Below the pieces are notes generated by a model, which searched no databases, had not been told where the DNA came from, and saw only the letters and a list, made by a program, of their open reading frames with translations. This document shows, piece by piece, positions 50,119 through 59,449 of a stretch of 64,000 bases of DNA. The position numbers were made by a program, and so were the translations under genes. This stretch comes from Chitinophaga sp. Cy-1792. Lineage in GTDB: Bacteria; Bacteroidota; Bacteroidia; Chitinophagales; Chitinophagaceae. Position 1 is the first letter of the stretch, and each line of letters opens with the position of its first letter. Location of the stretch: positions 1,736,001-1,800,000 of the forward strand of contig NZ_VWWO01000001.1 in NCBI RefSeq assembly GCF_011752935.1, given 5' to 3'.

Positions 50119-52959
50119 TTATCTGACTAAGGTGACGTTGCCTTTTAATTGCATGAATTCATTGGTATCGCAGTAGGCTTCAATGAAATAGATGTAAACA
50201 TCCGCGGATTGCGGCTTTCCTTTAAACATCCCATCCCAGCCCTTGGAAATATCATCGGTATTGAATTGCTCACGGTGATATACTTCCTGGCCCCAGCGGT
50301 TAAAAATCCTGAATGATTTCACAAAGCTGATTCCCTTGCCGCGTGGATAGAATATATCATTTACGCCATCGCCATTAGGACTAAAGGTGTTAGGGATGAA
50401 GATGGCATCACTTTTACAAACCAGGTCTATACTCACGATATCGCTTTTAGAGCAGCCAAAAGCATTGGTGCCGGTAACGCTGTATGTCATGGGCTTACGG
50501 ATCGCCGCACTGACAGCCGGACAGGTCGTACAATCCAGATAATCCGTGGGCGACCATTGCCATTTGACTACATCTATGGAACCTGTAGCGATGAGGCGTA
50601 CCACAGAACCTACCGGAACCTCCTGATCTTTGCCCGCTTCCACACTGGGAACGGGTTTTACAGACAGCTTCACGGATACCGGTGCGCTATAGGGACACAT
50701 CGGATCGTTGGTGCCGGTAACCTGATAGGTGATATCTGCTACCGGTGTACTCACCGGGTCTGCAATTTTATTGTTGGTAAGACCATCCACGGGTGTCCAG
50801 TTGTAATAGGTGGCGCCAGTGGCCTGCAGTTTGGCAGAGCTGCCATAGCAGACATTCATGTTCGGCGTTACCGTCAGCGAAACTTTTGGTACTACCGAAA
50901 TATCAGTAGAATCGTACACCGTACAGCCGTAAGCGTTAGTAGCCAGTGCTTTATAGCGGGTATTGACTACCGGCGATGCTGTTGGCGTAGTGCAATAGGT
51001 ACAGCTGAGGTTATCCGTAACGAGCCATTGCACGTTGCCATCGGTAATGGCGTTGAGCGTAGTACCGCTGCCTTCGCAGATCTTAGCCTGTGTCGAAGAT
51101 ACTTTAATGAATGGCGATGGGTTGATGGTAATGGACCTCGTGATAGAATCCATGCAATTTCTCGCATCGGTAATTACCAGTTTCACGGTGTAATCACCAG
51201 AGGCGGAATAATTGGTAGCCGGTGGTGTTTGTGCCGTGGAGGCAAGACCATTGCCAAGATCCCATCGCCAGTTGGTCAGTGGTGTATTCGGTGAGGTGGC
51301 AGATGTATTTTTTAAGTTTACAGGCTGGCCTGCACATGCGCCGCCAGTAATTGCAAAATCTGCCACAGGGGCCAGTATGCGGATGTTGCCTACTTTGGTA
51401 ACAACATCAGTACAATACATGGCATCTTTATAATTAATAATCAGTTTATCGTCGAAATTACCGCTGACAGGGAAGGTTTTCTCATAGCTCTGCTGGGTGG
51501 TGGTAGCACTGGAGCCATCCCCGAACTGCCAGGTATAGCTGGCAACCAGTTCCTGTGGTATGTTCAGCACCTCATAGGTGGCTTTGCTTCCCCGGCAGAT
51601 GGCACTAACCCCTGCGGTGAAGTCGGGCAGGAAATAGTAAACTGTCTGAAAGCTGCTATGGCTGCAGGCGCCGTTGTTGTCTTTCACCGTCAGGCGCACC
51701 GTGTATTTTCCGGTAACGGAATACTGGTGTGTGGTATTTTGGGTGGTTTCTAACGGGCTGTTATCGCCAAAGTCCCACTCATAGGTACTTGTAGCGGTAG
51801 TATTGGTAGAGGTATTGGTAAAGGTAAAGGCAGTTCTGTTTGTACATGACCTGGAGGCAGAAAAGGAAGATACAGGCCCGGTGATGGTTACGGGCATAGA
51901 TACCGGGCTGGTATAACAGCCATTGCTGCCTGCTTTCAGCTGAATGGTCAGGTTGCCGGAAGCAAGGAAATTATGTTTCAGGTCGTAGGCGGTGGTGTCC
52001 AGCGTGGAGCCGTCGCCAAAGTCCCAGAAGTAGTTTCCGGCATATTTGGCATCAGCCAGTACGCGTACGGGTTCTCCTACGCAGGCAGTTGTTGGTGATA
52101 CCGTGAAACTCACGCCGGATGGTGGATTGCCGGTATGTATCTGTTTGGGAAAAGCTTTCGTTACGGTGCAGCCACTGTTGGTGGTCATGGTAACGGTTAT
52201 ATCGTAGGTGCCTGTTTGGGCGTAGGTATGATTAATAGTAGCATTACCTGCCTGAATGGTGCCGTCACCGAAGTTCCAGGTGTATCCTGAAACGGGGTCT
52301 GTGGCGGGATTGGTAGCAGTAGCGGAAAATGCGGCGGTATAAGGTACACATCCACCTGTTGGACTGGTTACAGCAACATCAGGAATGGAGATATTGATGT
52401 ATTCAGATTTTACCAGCTTTTGTGTACAGCCGGTACTGTTAGTAACGGTAAGGGTTACACTGAATTTACCTGCTTTGCCATAGGCATGTGTAATGGTGCT
52501 GGTGGTAGATTGTACCGGCGCAGAGCCATCTCCGAAATCCCAGGTGCGGTATTGGGCGCCCGGTGTTACATCGGTGAAAGTGGCGGTATATAGTTTACAG
52601 CTCTGAGTAATATTCGCGTTAAAATCTACCGCAGGTATATCTCCCACAGTTATCTGTCTGTAATAGGTGCTTTCTCCGTTATAGTATTTGGCAGTAAGCG
52701 TTATTGTTTTTTGTCCTCCGGTGGTATAGGTAACGGATGGATTGGCGTCATGGGAGCTGCGTCCGTCGCCAAAATCCCAGGTATACATTACCGGGGTACC
52801 TGTCGTTGTGTTTTGTAAGGTGAAGGTTACAGGAGCACAAAGGGAAGCTGGGGAGGCTGTATAGTTGAAGCCCGCTTGCTGTGCCAGCACTTTCCCACCT
52901 GTTAATATGATTAACAGTAACAACAATGTCTTTAAACATCTTGCCGGATGGTATTTCAT
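50119..52959 (-). CDS. PKD-domain surface protein with type B type IX tail (947 residues)
   Basis: In order: signal peptide (ends near LAQQ), about seven PKD units with motif WDFGDG (at about 60, 150, 240, 320, 400, 490, 580), Ig-like CxxC-containing repeats (CTYCTTPTASP, CTTCPAVSA), and the CHU_C tail (IFIPNTFSPNGDGVNDIFYP ... SKGWDGMFKG). The ATG at 52959 is preferred over a codon 12 residues upstream, since the signal peptide starts there. It should be displayed on the cell surface by the type IX system with PorP. Its ligand is unknown. Confidence 0.9.
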   Translation of the reverse strand: MKYHPARCLKTLLLLLIILTGGKVLAQQAGFNYTASPASLCAPVTFTLQNTTTGTPVMYTWDFGDGRSSHDANPSVTYTTGGQKTITLTAKYYNGESTYYRQITVGDIPAVDFNANITQSCKLYTATFTDVTPGAQYRTWDFGDGSAPVQSTTSTITHAYGKAGKFSVTLTVTNSTGCTQKLVKSEYINISIPDVAVTSPTGGCVPYTAAFSATATNPATDPVSGYTWNFGDGTIQAGNATINHTYAQTGTYDITVTMTTNSGCTVTKAFPKQIHTGNPPSGVSFTVSPTTACVGEPVRVLADAKYAGNYFWDFGDGSTLDTTAYDLKHNFLASGNLTIQLKAGSNGCYTSPVSMPVTITGPVSSFSASRSCTNRTAFTFTNTSTNTTATSTYEWDFGDNSPLETTQNTTHQYSVTGKYTVRLTVKDNNGACSHSSFQTVYYFLPDFTAGVSAICRGSKATYEVLNIPQELVASYTWQFGDGSSATTTQQSYEKTFPVSGNFDDKLIINYKDAMYCTDVVTKVGNIRILAPVADFAITGGACAGQPVNLKNTSATSPNTPLTNWRWDLGNGLASTAQTPPATNYSASGDYTVKLVITDARNCMDSITRSITINPSPFIKVSSTQAKICEGSGTTLNAITDGNVQWLVTDNLSCTYCTTPTASPVVNTRYKALATNAYGCTVYDSTDISVVPKVSLTVTPNMNVCYGSSAKLQATGATYYNWTPVDGLTNNKIADPVSTPVADITYQVTGTNDPMCPYSAPVSVKLSVKPVPSVEAGKDQEVPVGSVVRLIATGSIDVVKWQWSPTDYLDCTTCPAVSAAIRKPMTYSVTGTNAFGCSKSDIVSIDLVCKSDAIFIPNTFSPNGDGVNDIFYPRGKGISFVKSFRIFNRWGQEVYHREQFNTDDISKGWDGMFKGKPQSADVYIYFIEAYCDTNEFMQLKGNVTLVR

Positions 52960-53073
52960 AGGTTGCAGCGGTTTTTCATAGAAATCAGCACACAAATTAA
53001 CTAAAAAAACAATAAATACACTATTTTATCTATATAATACAGGAATTCAATTATTTATCTATTTAAATATTGA

Positions 53074-56000
53074 TTATCTTAACAAAGTAATGTTTCCTTT
53101 CAGCAGGCCATCGCCGCCTTTATCGCAGATAACTTCTGCAAAATAGACGTAGACATCCGGGGTAAGTACTTGTCCTTTGAAGGTACCGTCCCAACCTTTC
53201 GAGATATCATCCGGGTTGAAATTGTATCGTTCAAACAGCAGTTGTCCCCAGCGGTTAAAGATCTTAAATGACCTTACTTCCTTCACCCCTCTTCCCCGGA
53301 TATAGAAAATATCATTGACACCGTCTCTGTTTGGAGAGAAGGTATTGGGAATGAAGATATTGGCGTTATCGCAGAGCAGTTTGATACTGACATCGTCGGT
53401 ACTCTTACAACCATATTGGTTGGTCACTTCTACGAAATAGGTCACATCATTTTTAGGTGTTGCCGTAGGGTTCAGGCAGGTATAGCAGCTGAGGTCGGCC
53501 TGTGGCGTCCAGCGTACCTGCGTGATATCTTCACTACCGGTAACTGCCAGCGGTAAAATGGAGCCGGTAGAGGCGGTAAGGTCGGGGCCCGCATTTACTA
53601 TTGGTGTTGGATTTACGGTAACGTGCGACGTGGCTTTTACTTCGAAGCAATTGAATTTATCAAATCCACTCACTACATAATCAGTGCTGATTTCAGGTTT
53701 TACCAAAGGGTTGGGAATGCTGGTATTACTGAGTCCTGGCGCTGGCGCCCACTGGTAACGGTATGCGCCGGATGCCTGCAGGAAGGTACCGGTACCGTGG
53801 CAGATAGCGTAATTACTGGTGGTTACCGTAAATGGTTGCGTTACTGTAAAATGTACCGATTTTGTATTCGTACAGCCGTAAGGGTTAGTAGCGACAACCG
53901 TATAGGTCGTATCAATATCTGGTGTAATCTGTGGTGTTTTGCTGCTGGCGTTATCAATGTTATAGTTGGTCCAGGTCACTGTCGCATCGGCATCGGTATT
54001 GGCCATCAGTAGTATCGGGTTACCACGGCAGATATTGATCTGGTCAGGCGTTGGTGCCAGCGACGGAGATACGTGCACGTTAATCTGGCTCAGGGCAGTG
54101 CTGGGGCAGCTGCCATCTTCATTGGTAATCGTCAGGCTGACAGGAATGATACCACCGGTATTGGCAACGAAGCTGATAGGGGCCGTTGTATTGTTGTTGA
54201 TATCCGGCGCAATATTCCATAACCATTTTGCATTCGGAACACCGGCGGTTTCGCTACCTGTGATGGTAGCAGTTGCATACTGGCAGATATCCGGGATAGT
54301 GCTGACATTGGCTTTGGGCTGTGTAGGAATCGTCAGGTTTTTTTGTTTTTCAGCTGTACAGCCATAAGCACTGACAACCGTCAGTTTCACAGTGCTGGCG
54401 CCGGGAGTCGGATAATTGAATACGCCGTTTCTGTTGATACTGTTGTTATTTGGAAGTCCGCTACGTCCGAAATCCCAGCTGCTGCTGTATGGTAATGCGA
54501 GCGAATCTTCTGTAAGCGAATTTGATTTATTCAGGAATATCACCTGTCCGCCGCCACAGGCAGCGCTATTGTCGATGTCAAAATCTGCGACTGCTTTATC
54601 TACAATGAGTCTGTCTGTTGAAGTTGCCGGTACTGCGCAGCCTTTATCATCGGTGAGTATCACGCGTGGATAGAAGATACCTTTGGTCGTGTAGGTATGG
54701 TTTGGAGAAACTGGTACTGTAGTTTTTTCTACAACACCGTCATCAAAATCCCAGGCATAACTTACGGTTTTGGTGGCAACAGCTGACATCTGCATGTCCA
54801 GTGGCGCACAGCCCTGGTTAGGCGTGAAGCTCATGGTGCCATCAGGGCCATCCACCTTCATTGTTTGGGTGGTGGTACTGCTACATCCGCCGCTGGTATA
54901 TACGGTGAGTACAATATTGTAAGTGCCTGCTTTCGTATAGTTATGACCGTCAGGGTTGTCGTTGGCAGTAAAGGAGCCATCTCCGAAATCCCATTTGGTG
55001 GTAGCGAAATCAGTACTGTTATTGGTAAATACTACTTTGGCTGGCGGACAAGGGGCCAACGTTGCCGGCATGCTGAAATCTGCTTTAGGATCTGGTACAC
55101 GCAGCTTTTGAGTGGCAGTATCCGTACAGCCGTTTGCTGTAGTGGTGATTAGTTTTACGGTATAGCTGCCGGCGGCTGCATAGCCTTTAACAGGGTTGGC
55201 ATCTGTACTGCTGGTACCATCTCCAAAGTCCCACTGGAAGCTGTTGGCATTGGTGGAAGCATTGTAGTACTGGTAATCCTGGTTGAGGCAGGGTTCTTCT
55301 GTTGCCAGTACAAAATCTGCCTTGTGGGTGTCCAGTATATAGTTCTGTACCGCCATGACGGTACAGTTGTTTTTGTCAGTAACGTTAAGGGTTACCTGGT
55401 AGTAACCATCGTTAACGTATTGATGTGTAGTATTTGCCGGACCAGTGGTTTTGGTCTCTTCGGCGCTGTAGTCGCCGAAGTTCCACACCCATTTTGTGAG
55501 CTGGTTACCACTGTTGACAGTGCTCAGATCTGTAAAGGTAATATCCTCATCCCGGCAGGGTTTTCCAGTTATCTGGAATTTAGGAATGGCGCCATTGATG
55601 GTAATATTTTCAATATTTGATTTACGCAAACAGCCATTCTGATCTGTAGCCACCACCTGTACCTGGTATTGGCCAGGTGTGCTGTAAGTATGTGTGTAAT
55701 TGGTGTTCCAGGCAGAGTACCCGTCAATCGCTCCGTCTCCCCAATAGATGGCAAATTGCTGTTCCAGCGCAGGGTCAGTGATGCTGACATTTACAGAATA
55801 GTCCGTGCCTACACATACCGCTGCGTTAGCACTCTTAATGACAGGAAGTTGTGTGACTATATAAACTCTGTCTTTGTAGGTATTGTCACAAACACCATTG
55901 TTTATAGACAGTGTAACATCGTATATCCCTTGCTGGGCATAGGTATGGGAAGGGTTAGGATCTGTGCTGAGTGGTGTTTTATCGCCGAAATCCCAGGAAT

Positions 56001-57930
56001 AATTTTTAGGCAGCGACGGATCATTTCCCCATCTGGAATTATCAGTAAACTGTCTGAATAAATTATTATCGCAATCTACTGTAGTAGCCCATTCTGCAAT
56101 AGGTGGATTGATGCTGATATAATCAACTTTGGTAAGCTCGTTCTGACAACCGTAATTAAACACTGTCAGGGTGATAGTCTGCATCCCGAAGTTGTGGAAT
56201 GTATGGGAAGGGTTTTCTTCTGAAGAGAAGGTAGATCCAGGGTTCCGTGGATCGTCCTGATCGGTCACGAACTGCCACAGCCATCTTTGTCCCGGAGGTG
56301 TTGACTTGTTGGTAAACTGTATCGGATCTTTTGCACAGGATACCAGTGGTGTACCAACAAAATCTACCACAGGTTTGAATCCCGACTGGATCATCGTGGT
56401 GGTGGTGACTTTACAGCCATTGAGCGTGGTCCCTGTTAAAGTAACGGTATGGTAGCCTTCTGTGGTAAAGGTATGAAGGGCAGATGTACCCACAGCTGTG
56501 CCACCGTCTCCGAAGTCCCAGGTGAAGTTAATAAAAGGTTCTTCCGGTGTAGTGCTGCTGATAGCCGTAAATTTTACATCTAAAGGAATGCAGCCTTCTA
56601 TTTGGTCTGGCTGAATGGTGAGTCCTGGTAAGGAGTAGTCAGCGCTGACAGTGTTGGTGACGCTACATCCTTCCGCTGACGTGGCAGTCAGCGTTACCGG
56701 ATAATTTTTATTCTGCGTAAAGGTATGTGTTGGATTTTGTAACGTAGAAGTGGTGCCATCACCGAAGTTCCACAGCCAGGTAGCGGCATTGCTGTTTTGC
56801 GTTGTAAACTGCGTAGTTACAGGCATAGCGCATTGTTTGGCTGGATTGGCAACACCAAGATCTGTTGGTAACGGATTAAGTGTTACCGGTACAGAGATCA
56901 CATCTGTACAGCCATCCAGTGTAACCGATAACGTTACCATTGACCCCTGATAATTAATTCTTTTTACCGCATTATCAGTGCGTTGAACGGTGCCGTCATC
57001 AAAGGTCCAGATGGAAGAGGTAGGTGTAGGTTGGGTGGTGTTGGTGAAAACTACATCTTCACCCAGACAGGCGTGGTATTCGAAAGCCGCTTTGAGTCCA
57101 CCTACGGTGATATAGTTTTTTTTAGTGGTGGCAGCCTGGCAGGAGCCGTTGAAGGCTTTCAGCGAAACCGTGTAGCTACCAGCTTTTGTATAGGTATGCT
57201 GGGGAGATGAACCCGTAGTACCATCACCGTAGTCGTAGGTATAGGTATAGACTTTGTTAGGATCTCTGGTAGTATTGATAAAAGTAACGTCGAAAGGAGT
57301 GGTACAGCTACCTGTTTTTACTGCGGTGAACGTAGGTTCATCAGCGGCTCTGACAGTAACTGCTATGGGTGAACTGTTGCTGCGGCAGCCCCAGTTGTTG
57401 GTAACAATGGTGCCGACGTTGTAGGTGCCTTCATAATCAAATTTGTGGCTGATTGTCCCGCCCTGTGTCCCATCTGCGAAGGTGCCATCGCCGAAATCCC
57501 AGGAAATATTTTTGATCGTACCATCAGGTGTACTGCTATTGTCAGTAAAAGAAAGTGTACCATGCTGGCATACATCTGTAACTGTTCCGGTGGCAATAGC
57601 GGTGGGATTATCGTGTACAACAATGTCCAGTGTTTTTTCGATAGTGCCTGTAGGATATACAGCCGTTACCTTTACATGGTAAGTTTTCGGAACGCTGTAT
57701 GTTTTTTGGGGAGTCAGGTTATCTTTGACTGTAGCGCCCTGGTCGAAGTCCCACACGATGCTGGTATATCCAGGATCGGCGGTAGCGGAAAAGCTCACGA
57801 GCATAGGTGAACATCCACTGGTATTATCTGCTTTTATGCTCACATTCTGTGCATATATCTTGCTGATACTTAACATCAGAATGACACAAATAGCAATGAT
57901 TTTTCTATAGGTATAGGTAAGGTTATTCAT
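53074..57930 (-). CDS. Giant PKD-domain surface protein with type B type IX tail (1618 residues)
   Basis: The largest gene in the window. It has a signal peptide, about 15 PKD-like units read as WDFGDG or close variants spread over residues 40-1200, a few Ig-like repeats with the same CxxC style (LSCYTCLNPTATP), and a C-terminal CHU_C domain (IFIPNTFSPNRDGVNDIFYI ... SKGWDGTFKG). It is the first gene of the PKD-PKD-PorP unit, 114 bases ahead of the next PKD gene. A perfect 14-bp palindrome lies ten bases before its ATG. The role is probably adhesion or sheath formation on the cell surface. Confidence 0.9.
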   Translation of the reverse strand: MNNLTYTYRKIIAICVILMLSISKIYAQNVSIKADNTSGCSPMLVSFSATADPGYTSIVWDFDQGATVKDNLTPQKTYSVPKTYHVKVTAVYPTGTIEKTLDIVVHDNPTAIATGTVTDVCQHGTLSFTDNSSTPDGTIKNISWDFGDGTFADGTQGGTISHKFDYEGTYNVGTIVTNNWGCRSNSSPIAVTVRAADEPTFTAVKTGSCTTPFDVTFINTTRDPNKVYTYTYDYGDGTTGSSPQHTYTKAGSYTVSLKAFNGSCQAATTKKNYITVGGLKAAFEYHACLGEDVVFTNTTQPTPTSSIWTFDDGTVQRTDNAVKRINYQGSMVTLSVTLDGCTDVISVPVTLNPLPTDLGVANPAKQCAMPVTTQFTTQNSNAATWLWNFGDGTTSTLQNPTHTFTQNKNYPVTLTATSAEGCSVTNTVSADYSLPGLTIQPDQIEGCIPLDVKFTAISSTTPEEPFINFTWDFGDGGTAVGTSALHTFTTEGYHTVTLTGTTLNGCKVTTTTMIQSGFKPVVDFVGTPLVSCAKDPIQFTNKSTPPGQRWLWQFVTDQDDPRNPGSTFSSEENPSHTFHNFGMQTITLTVFNYGCQNELTKVDYISINPPIAEWATTVDCDNNLFRQFTDNSRWGNDPSLPKNYSWDFGDKTPLSTDPNPSHTYAQQGIYDVTLSINNGVCDNTYKDRVYIVTQLPVIKSANAAVCVGTDYSVNVSITDPALEQQFAIYWGDGAIDGYSAWNTNYTHTYSTPGQYQVQVVATDQNGCLRKSNIENITINGAIPKFQITGKPCRDEDITFTDLSTVNSGNQLTKWVWNFGDYSAEETKTTGPANTTHQYVNDGYYQVTLNVTDKNNCTVMAVQNYILDTHKADFVLATEEPCLNQDYQYYNASTNANSFQWDFGDGTSSTDANPVKGYAAAGSYTVKLITTTANGCTDTATQKLRVPDPKADFSMPATLAPCPPAKVVFTNNSTDFATTKWDFGDGSFTANDNPDGHNYTKAGTYNIVLTVYTSGGCSSTTTQTMKVDGPDGTMSFTPNQGCAPLDMQMSAVATKTVSYAWDFDDGVVEKTTVPVSPNHTYTTKGIFYPRVILTDDKGCAVPATSTDRLIVDKAVADFDIDNSAACGGGQVIFLNKSNSLTEDSLALPYSSSWDFGRSGLPNNNSINRNGVFNYPTPGASTVKLTVVSAYGCTAEKQKNLTIPTQPKANVSTIPDICQYATATITGSETAGVPNAKWLWNIAPDINNNTTAPISFVANTGGIIPVSLTITNEDGSCPSTALSQINVHVSPSLAPTPDQINICRGNPILLMANTDADATVTWTNYNIDNASSKTPQITPDIDTTYTVVATNPYGCTNTKSVHFTVTQPFTVTTSNYAICHGTGTFLQASGAYRYQWAPAPGLSNTSIPNPLVKPEISTDYVVSGFDKFNCFEVKATSHVTVNPTPIVNAGPDLTASTGSILPLAVTGSEDITQVRWTPQADLSCYTCLNPTATPKNDVTYFVEVTNQYGCKSTDDVSIKLLCDNANIFIPNTFSPNRDGVNDIFYIRGRGVKEVRSFKIFNRWGQLLFERYNFNPDDISKGWDGTFKGQVLTPDVYVYFAEVICDKGGDGLLKGNITLLR

Positions 57931-57939
57931 GGCATAGGT

Positions 57940-57953
57940 ACCCTATATAGGGT
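57940..57953. promoter_or_regulatory. 14-bp palindrome in front of the giant PKD gene
   Basis: ACCCTATATAGGGT is a perfect palindrome, ten bases before the ATG at 57930. The distance suits an operator or a short 5' hairpin. No known regulator site is matched. Confidence 0.5.
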
Positions 57954-58081
57954 CTGGTTCATATATATAATAATCTATAAAAATAGTATTTAAATTATAA
58001 CATCGGCCTATAATTTGATCGGTATAATATTAGATTTCTCTGAAATTTAATGTTAGCAGTTAAATTACCTATATTAGCCAG

Positions 58082-58663
58082 ATGCAGTTATTAGATGGAA
58101 ATTATTGGAACGAGCGTTATCAACATCATCAAACCCAATGGGATATGGGGATGGTATCTCCCCCGCTGAAAGCCTATGCAGATCAACTGACCAACAAAGC
58201 TACGCGTATACTCATTCCCGGAGGCGGCAACAGCTATGAGGCCGGATATCTCTGGGAACAAGGATTTACAAATATTACCGTACTCGATATTGCAGCTGCT
58301 GTTACTGATCAGCTGAAGGAGCGTTTTGCCGCTACCGGTATCCGTGTACTGGAAGGCGATTTCTTTGCACACCACGAAACCTATGAACTCGTACTGGAAC
58401 AAACATTCTTCTGCGCGTTGGACCCGTTACTGCGGATTGATTATGTGCAGCATATGAGTGAAATGATCGTTTCTGGCGGAAAACTGACAGGTGTTTTGTT
58501 TAACAGAACGTTTTCGCATGATGGTCCTCCTTTTGGAGGAAATGTGACGGAATATAAAGAGTTGTTTTCGCAGGATTTTGAATTGAAAGTCATGGAAGAT
58601 TGCTATAACTCACATCCGGCAAGGCAGGGGAGCGAAGTGTTTATTAATTTTGTGCGTAAATAA
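58082..58663 (+). CDS. TPMT-family S-adenosylmethionine methyltransferase
   Basis: The 193-residue product is of the thiopurine S-methyltransferase family. Marks: YWNERYQHHQTQWDMGMVSP at the start, the SAM motif ILIPGGGNSYEAGYLWEQG near residue 46, VLEGDFF, LEQTFFCALDP and DGPPFGG near 150. Bacterial members methylate tellurite, selenite, thiols or unknown metabolites. The start is supported by a -7-like box (TATATTAG, 58070-58077) four bases before it. Divergent from the giant PKD gene. Confidence 0.85.
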   Translation: MQLLDGNYWNERYQHHQTQWDMGMVSPPLKAYADQLTNKATRILIPGGGNSYEAGYLWEQGFTNITVLDIAAAVTDQLKERFAATGIRVLEGDFFAHHETYELVLEQTFFCALDPLLRIDYVQHMSEMIVSGGKLTGVLFNRTFSHDGPPFGGNVTEYKELFSQDFELKVMEDCYNSHPARQGSEVFINFVRK

Positions 58664-58707
58664 GTGAAGATGATTTGTTTTATTAATTTTATCTCGAAAT
58701 ATAGCTT

Positions 58708-59391
58708 ATGAAGAAGATATTTATTGCGGTTGCTATCCTGTGTGCAGGTTTTGCTGTAAAAGCACAGGACAAAGAAGATGCAACTGCCTTTGCCAAAGAT
58801 ATTAAGCAAAGCGGCGTACAGGTTTTTGATGTAAGAACAGCCGCAGAATATAAAACCGGACATTTGCCAAACGCTTTACAGGCCGACTTTACACAGAAAT
58901 CAGAATTCTATGAAAGAGCGAAATACCTGGACAAGCAAAAGCCGGTGTATGTTTATTGTCTGGGTGGTGGCCGTAGTGCCGGCGCTGCCAAATGGATGCG
59001 TGAAAATGGCTTTACTAAAGTAGTGGAGCTGGAAGGGGGCATCAATGCCTGGAAACAGAGCGGTCTGCCGGTAGATGATGCAGCGGTGAAAGCGCCACAA
59101 CTGACGATGGATAACTACAACCAGCAGGTAAAAGTAAAAGGCTGGGTGTTGACAGACGTAGGCGCAGCGTGGTGTCCGCCTTGCCGCCAGATGGAGCCGG
59201 TGTTAAAAGACCTGTTGTCCAAGCGAAAAGATGTGAAACTGGTAAAAGTGGATGGCGGTAATGATACCGATGTAATGAAAGCTATTAATGCCACAACATT
59301 GCCAACGTTTATCGTTTATAAAGACGGCGTGGAACAGAGCCGATTTACAGGTGTAACCAGCAAGGATAACCTGGATGCGATGCTGAAATAA
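58708..59391 (+). CDS. Periplasmic rhodanese-thioredoxin fusion
   Basis: The 227-residue exported protein (signal peptide ending at KAQD) fuses a rhodanese domain (about 25-120; DVRTAAEYKTGHLPNA, active cysteine in VYCLGGGRSAG) to a thioredoxin domain (about 125-227) with the redox site WCPPC. This suggests combined handling of sulfane sulfur and disulfides in the periplasm, but no partner gene is near. Domain order and both active cysteines are clear; the physiological role is inferred. Confidence 0.9.
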   Translation: MKKIFIAVAILCAGFAVKAQDKEDATAFAKDIKQSGVQVFDVRTAAEYKTGHLPNALQADFTQKSEFYERAKYLDKQKPVYVYCLGGGRSAGAAKWMRENGFTKVVELEGGINAWKQSGLPVDDAAVKAPQLTMDNYNQQVKVKGWVLTDVGAAWCPPCRQMEPVLKDLLSKRKDVKLVKVDGGNDTDVMKAINATTLPTFIVYKDGVEQSRFTGVTSKDNLDAMLK

Positions 59392-59402
59392 ATTATTGCT
59401 AT

Positions 59403-59449
59403 AAAAAAGGAAGGGTGTCTCTGTTTTGCGGAGACACCCTTCCTTTTTT
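59403..59449. terminator. Bidirectional terminator between the fusion gene and the M32 gene
   Basis: A 13-bp perfect stem, GGAAGGGTGTCTC (59409-59421) with GAGACACCCTTCC (59431-59443), is flanked by A and T runs, so it works for both convergent genes. It overlaps the M32 stop codon. Confidence 0.9.

Noticed and set aside
50557..51294. 245-codon plus-strand frame opposite the PKD gene
   Set aside because: Shadow of a repetitive surface protein; no domain or promoter.
53074..57930. Possible CRISPR or tandem DNA repeat in the giant gene
   Set aside because: The repeats are protein-level PKD units with differing DNA; there is no constant repeat and spacer.
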